From NCBI GenBank assembly GCA_026129485.1, contig JAHCHY010000020.1, positions 19,166-83,165 of the forward strand: a stretch of DNA of 64,000 nucleotides, read 5' to 3'. The notes below the pieces were generated by a model. That model saw only the letters and a list, made by a program, of their open reading frames with translations, was not told the DNA's origin and ran no database searches. The DNA is from Cyclobacteriaceae bacterium. GTDB taxonomy: Bacteria; Bacteroidota; Bacteroidia; Cytophagales; Cyclobacteriaceae. Position 1 is the first letter of the stretch, and each line of letters begins with the position of its first letter. The position numbers were made by a program, and so were the translations under genes. This document shows positions 63,262-64,000 of the stretch, one piece after another.

Positions 63262-63301
63262 AAAGCAACCTTTGGGCCACTAATTTCGGCTTTTGGTCAC
63301 A

Positions 63302-63331
63302 TTGGTTGGCAGCTACATTAACTTATATTTG
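63302..63331 (+). promoter_or_regulatory. Promoter of parA
   Basis: TTGG (63302-63305), an 18-nt spacer and TATATTTG (63324-63331). The expected transcription start (~63338) would fall inside the left arm of the adjacent terminator hairpin. Confidence 0.6.
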
Positions 63332-63332
63332 C

Positions 63333-63367
63333 AACCCTGACGTTTTTGCCGTCAGGGTTATTTTTTT
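63333..63367 (+). terminator. Intrinsic terminator after yidC
   Basis: AACCCTGACG (63333-63342) and CGTCAGGGTT (63350-63359) form a perfect 10-bp stem with loop TTTTTGC, followed by A and seven T. Confidence 0.88.
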
Positions 63368-63391
63368 AGCTGAACAACCACAACGTGTATC

Positions 63392-64000
63392 ATGGGTAAA
63401 ATAATCGCAATTGCGAACCAAAAAGGAGGTGTAGGAAAAACCACTTCGGCCATAAACCTGGCGGCAAGCCTGGCCGTGCTGGAATGCAAAACCCTGCTGG
63501 TGGATGCCGACCCACAGGCCAACTCTACATCCGGCCTGGGCATTAATCCGAAGGATGTTACCAAAAGCATTTACGAGTGCATGGTAGATGGCGTGCCCCC
63601 GCAGGAAGCAATTGTGAAGAATGAACTGAAGTACCTGGATATTCTGCCTTCGCACATCGACCTGGTGGGTGCCGAGGTAGAGATGGTGAGCATCGCGCAT
63701 CGCGAAGAAAAGATGAAAGCCGCGCTGGCCAAAGTAAAAGATCAGTACGATTTTATAATCATCGATTGCTCGCCCTCGCTGGGGTTAATCACCATTAATT
63801 CGCTTACTGCCGCAGACTCGGTAATTATTCCGGTTCAGTGCGAATACTTTGCCCTCGAAGGATTGGGCAAGCTGTTGAATACCATCAAAATCATTCAAAC
63901 CCGGCTCAATCCCCAACTGGAGATTGAAGGCATATTGCTAACCCTTTACGACTCACGAACCTCGCTGGGCAACCAGGTAGAGGAAGAAGATCGCACCCAA
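63392..64000 (+). CDS. parA: ParA family ATPase, chromosome partitioning (3' end outside window)
   Basis: The first 203 codons are visible and in frame to the last base. The deviant Walker A motif [18 protein letters not shown], the DADPQANST switch I region and [20 protein letters not shown] (Walker B) identify a ParA/Soj ATPase. It should work with ParB, probably encoded just beyond the window, in origin segregation. The ATG at 63392 gives the usual [13 protein letters not shown] start. Confidence 0.95.
   Translation, partial: MGKIIAIANQKGGVGKTTSAINLAASLAVLECKTLLVDADPQANSTSGLGINPKDVTKSIYECMVDGVPPQEAIVKNELKYLDILPSHIDLVGAEVEMVSIAHREEKMKAALAKVKDQYDFIIIDCSPSLGLITINSLTAADSVIIPVQCEYFALEGLGKLLNTIKIIQTRLNPQLEIEGILLTLYDSRTSLGNQVEEEDRTQ

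Overview
The window is chromosomal DNA of a Bacteroidota bacterium, most likely of the order Cytophagales (inference). The pointers are: two secreted proteins with type B and one with type A C-terminal sorting signals of the type IX secretion system (T9SS); two PorP/SprF genes; a lipoprotein Omp85 (TamL); the small ribosomal protein THX; -7 boxes of the form TAnnTTTG; and few recognisable Shine-Dalgarno sequences. Most of it is dense core-genome DNA at roughly 45-50% G+C by eye.

Layout. 1-3.4 kb: 3' part of a penicillin-acylase-family gene, a small membrane protein, and a tRNA cluster (Ser-GCT, Arg-TCT, Pro-TGG) holding a GIY-YIG nuclease gene. 3.3-6.7 kb: carbohydrate genes on both strands: galactokinase whose frame runs into tRNA-Pro, a secreted GH5-like hydrolase, and a nagB-like deaminase broken by two single-base insertions. 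6.8-15.3 kb: a BatB/BatC-like pair, thiolase, a YwqK/MORN-repeat protein, purC, a STAS protein, RNase Z overlapping a queuosine-precursor transporter, and a TrmH-type methyltransferase. 15.3-19.8 kb: TamL and a fused alpha/beta 2-oxoacid dehydrogenase E1.

19.9-24.5 kb is the one clearly accessory stretch. It holds hchA, a second copy of the 5' end of hchA, an 89-bp palindromic element, an attC-like imperfect inverted repeat, and a two-gene module (lipoprotein plus T9SS-secreted subtilase). The peptidase gene is compositionally chimeric: AT-rich propeptide and catalytic domain, host-like C-terminal part.

24.5-31.3 kb is a complete trpEGDCFBA operon on the minus strand. It is preceded by an 18-codon leader peptide with four Trp codons (three in a row), a 12-bp terminator hairpin and a plausible competing antiterminator: a classic attenuator. 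The leader start codon overlaps the stop codon of the THX ribosomal protein gene, so THX and trp appear to share one promoter. 31.4-37.2 kb: acetyltransferase, 4.5S RNA, transaldolase-like aldolase, FtsE, an ECF sigma factor with a putative membrane partner, a TPR protein and CCA-adding enzyme.

37.2-59.6 kb is a cell-surface locus of two tandem adhesin + PorP/SprF modules on the minus strand. One adhesin has 1238 residues. The other has 5497 residues and includes 17 close copies of a ~104-residue PKD-like repeat. 59.8-64 kb: pyrG, yidC and the start of a ParA gene, whose promoter is interleaved with the yidC terminator.
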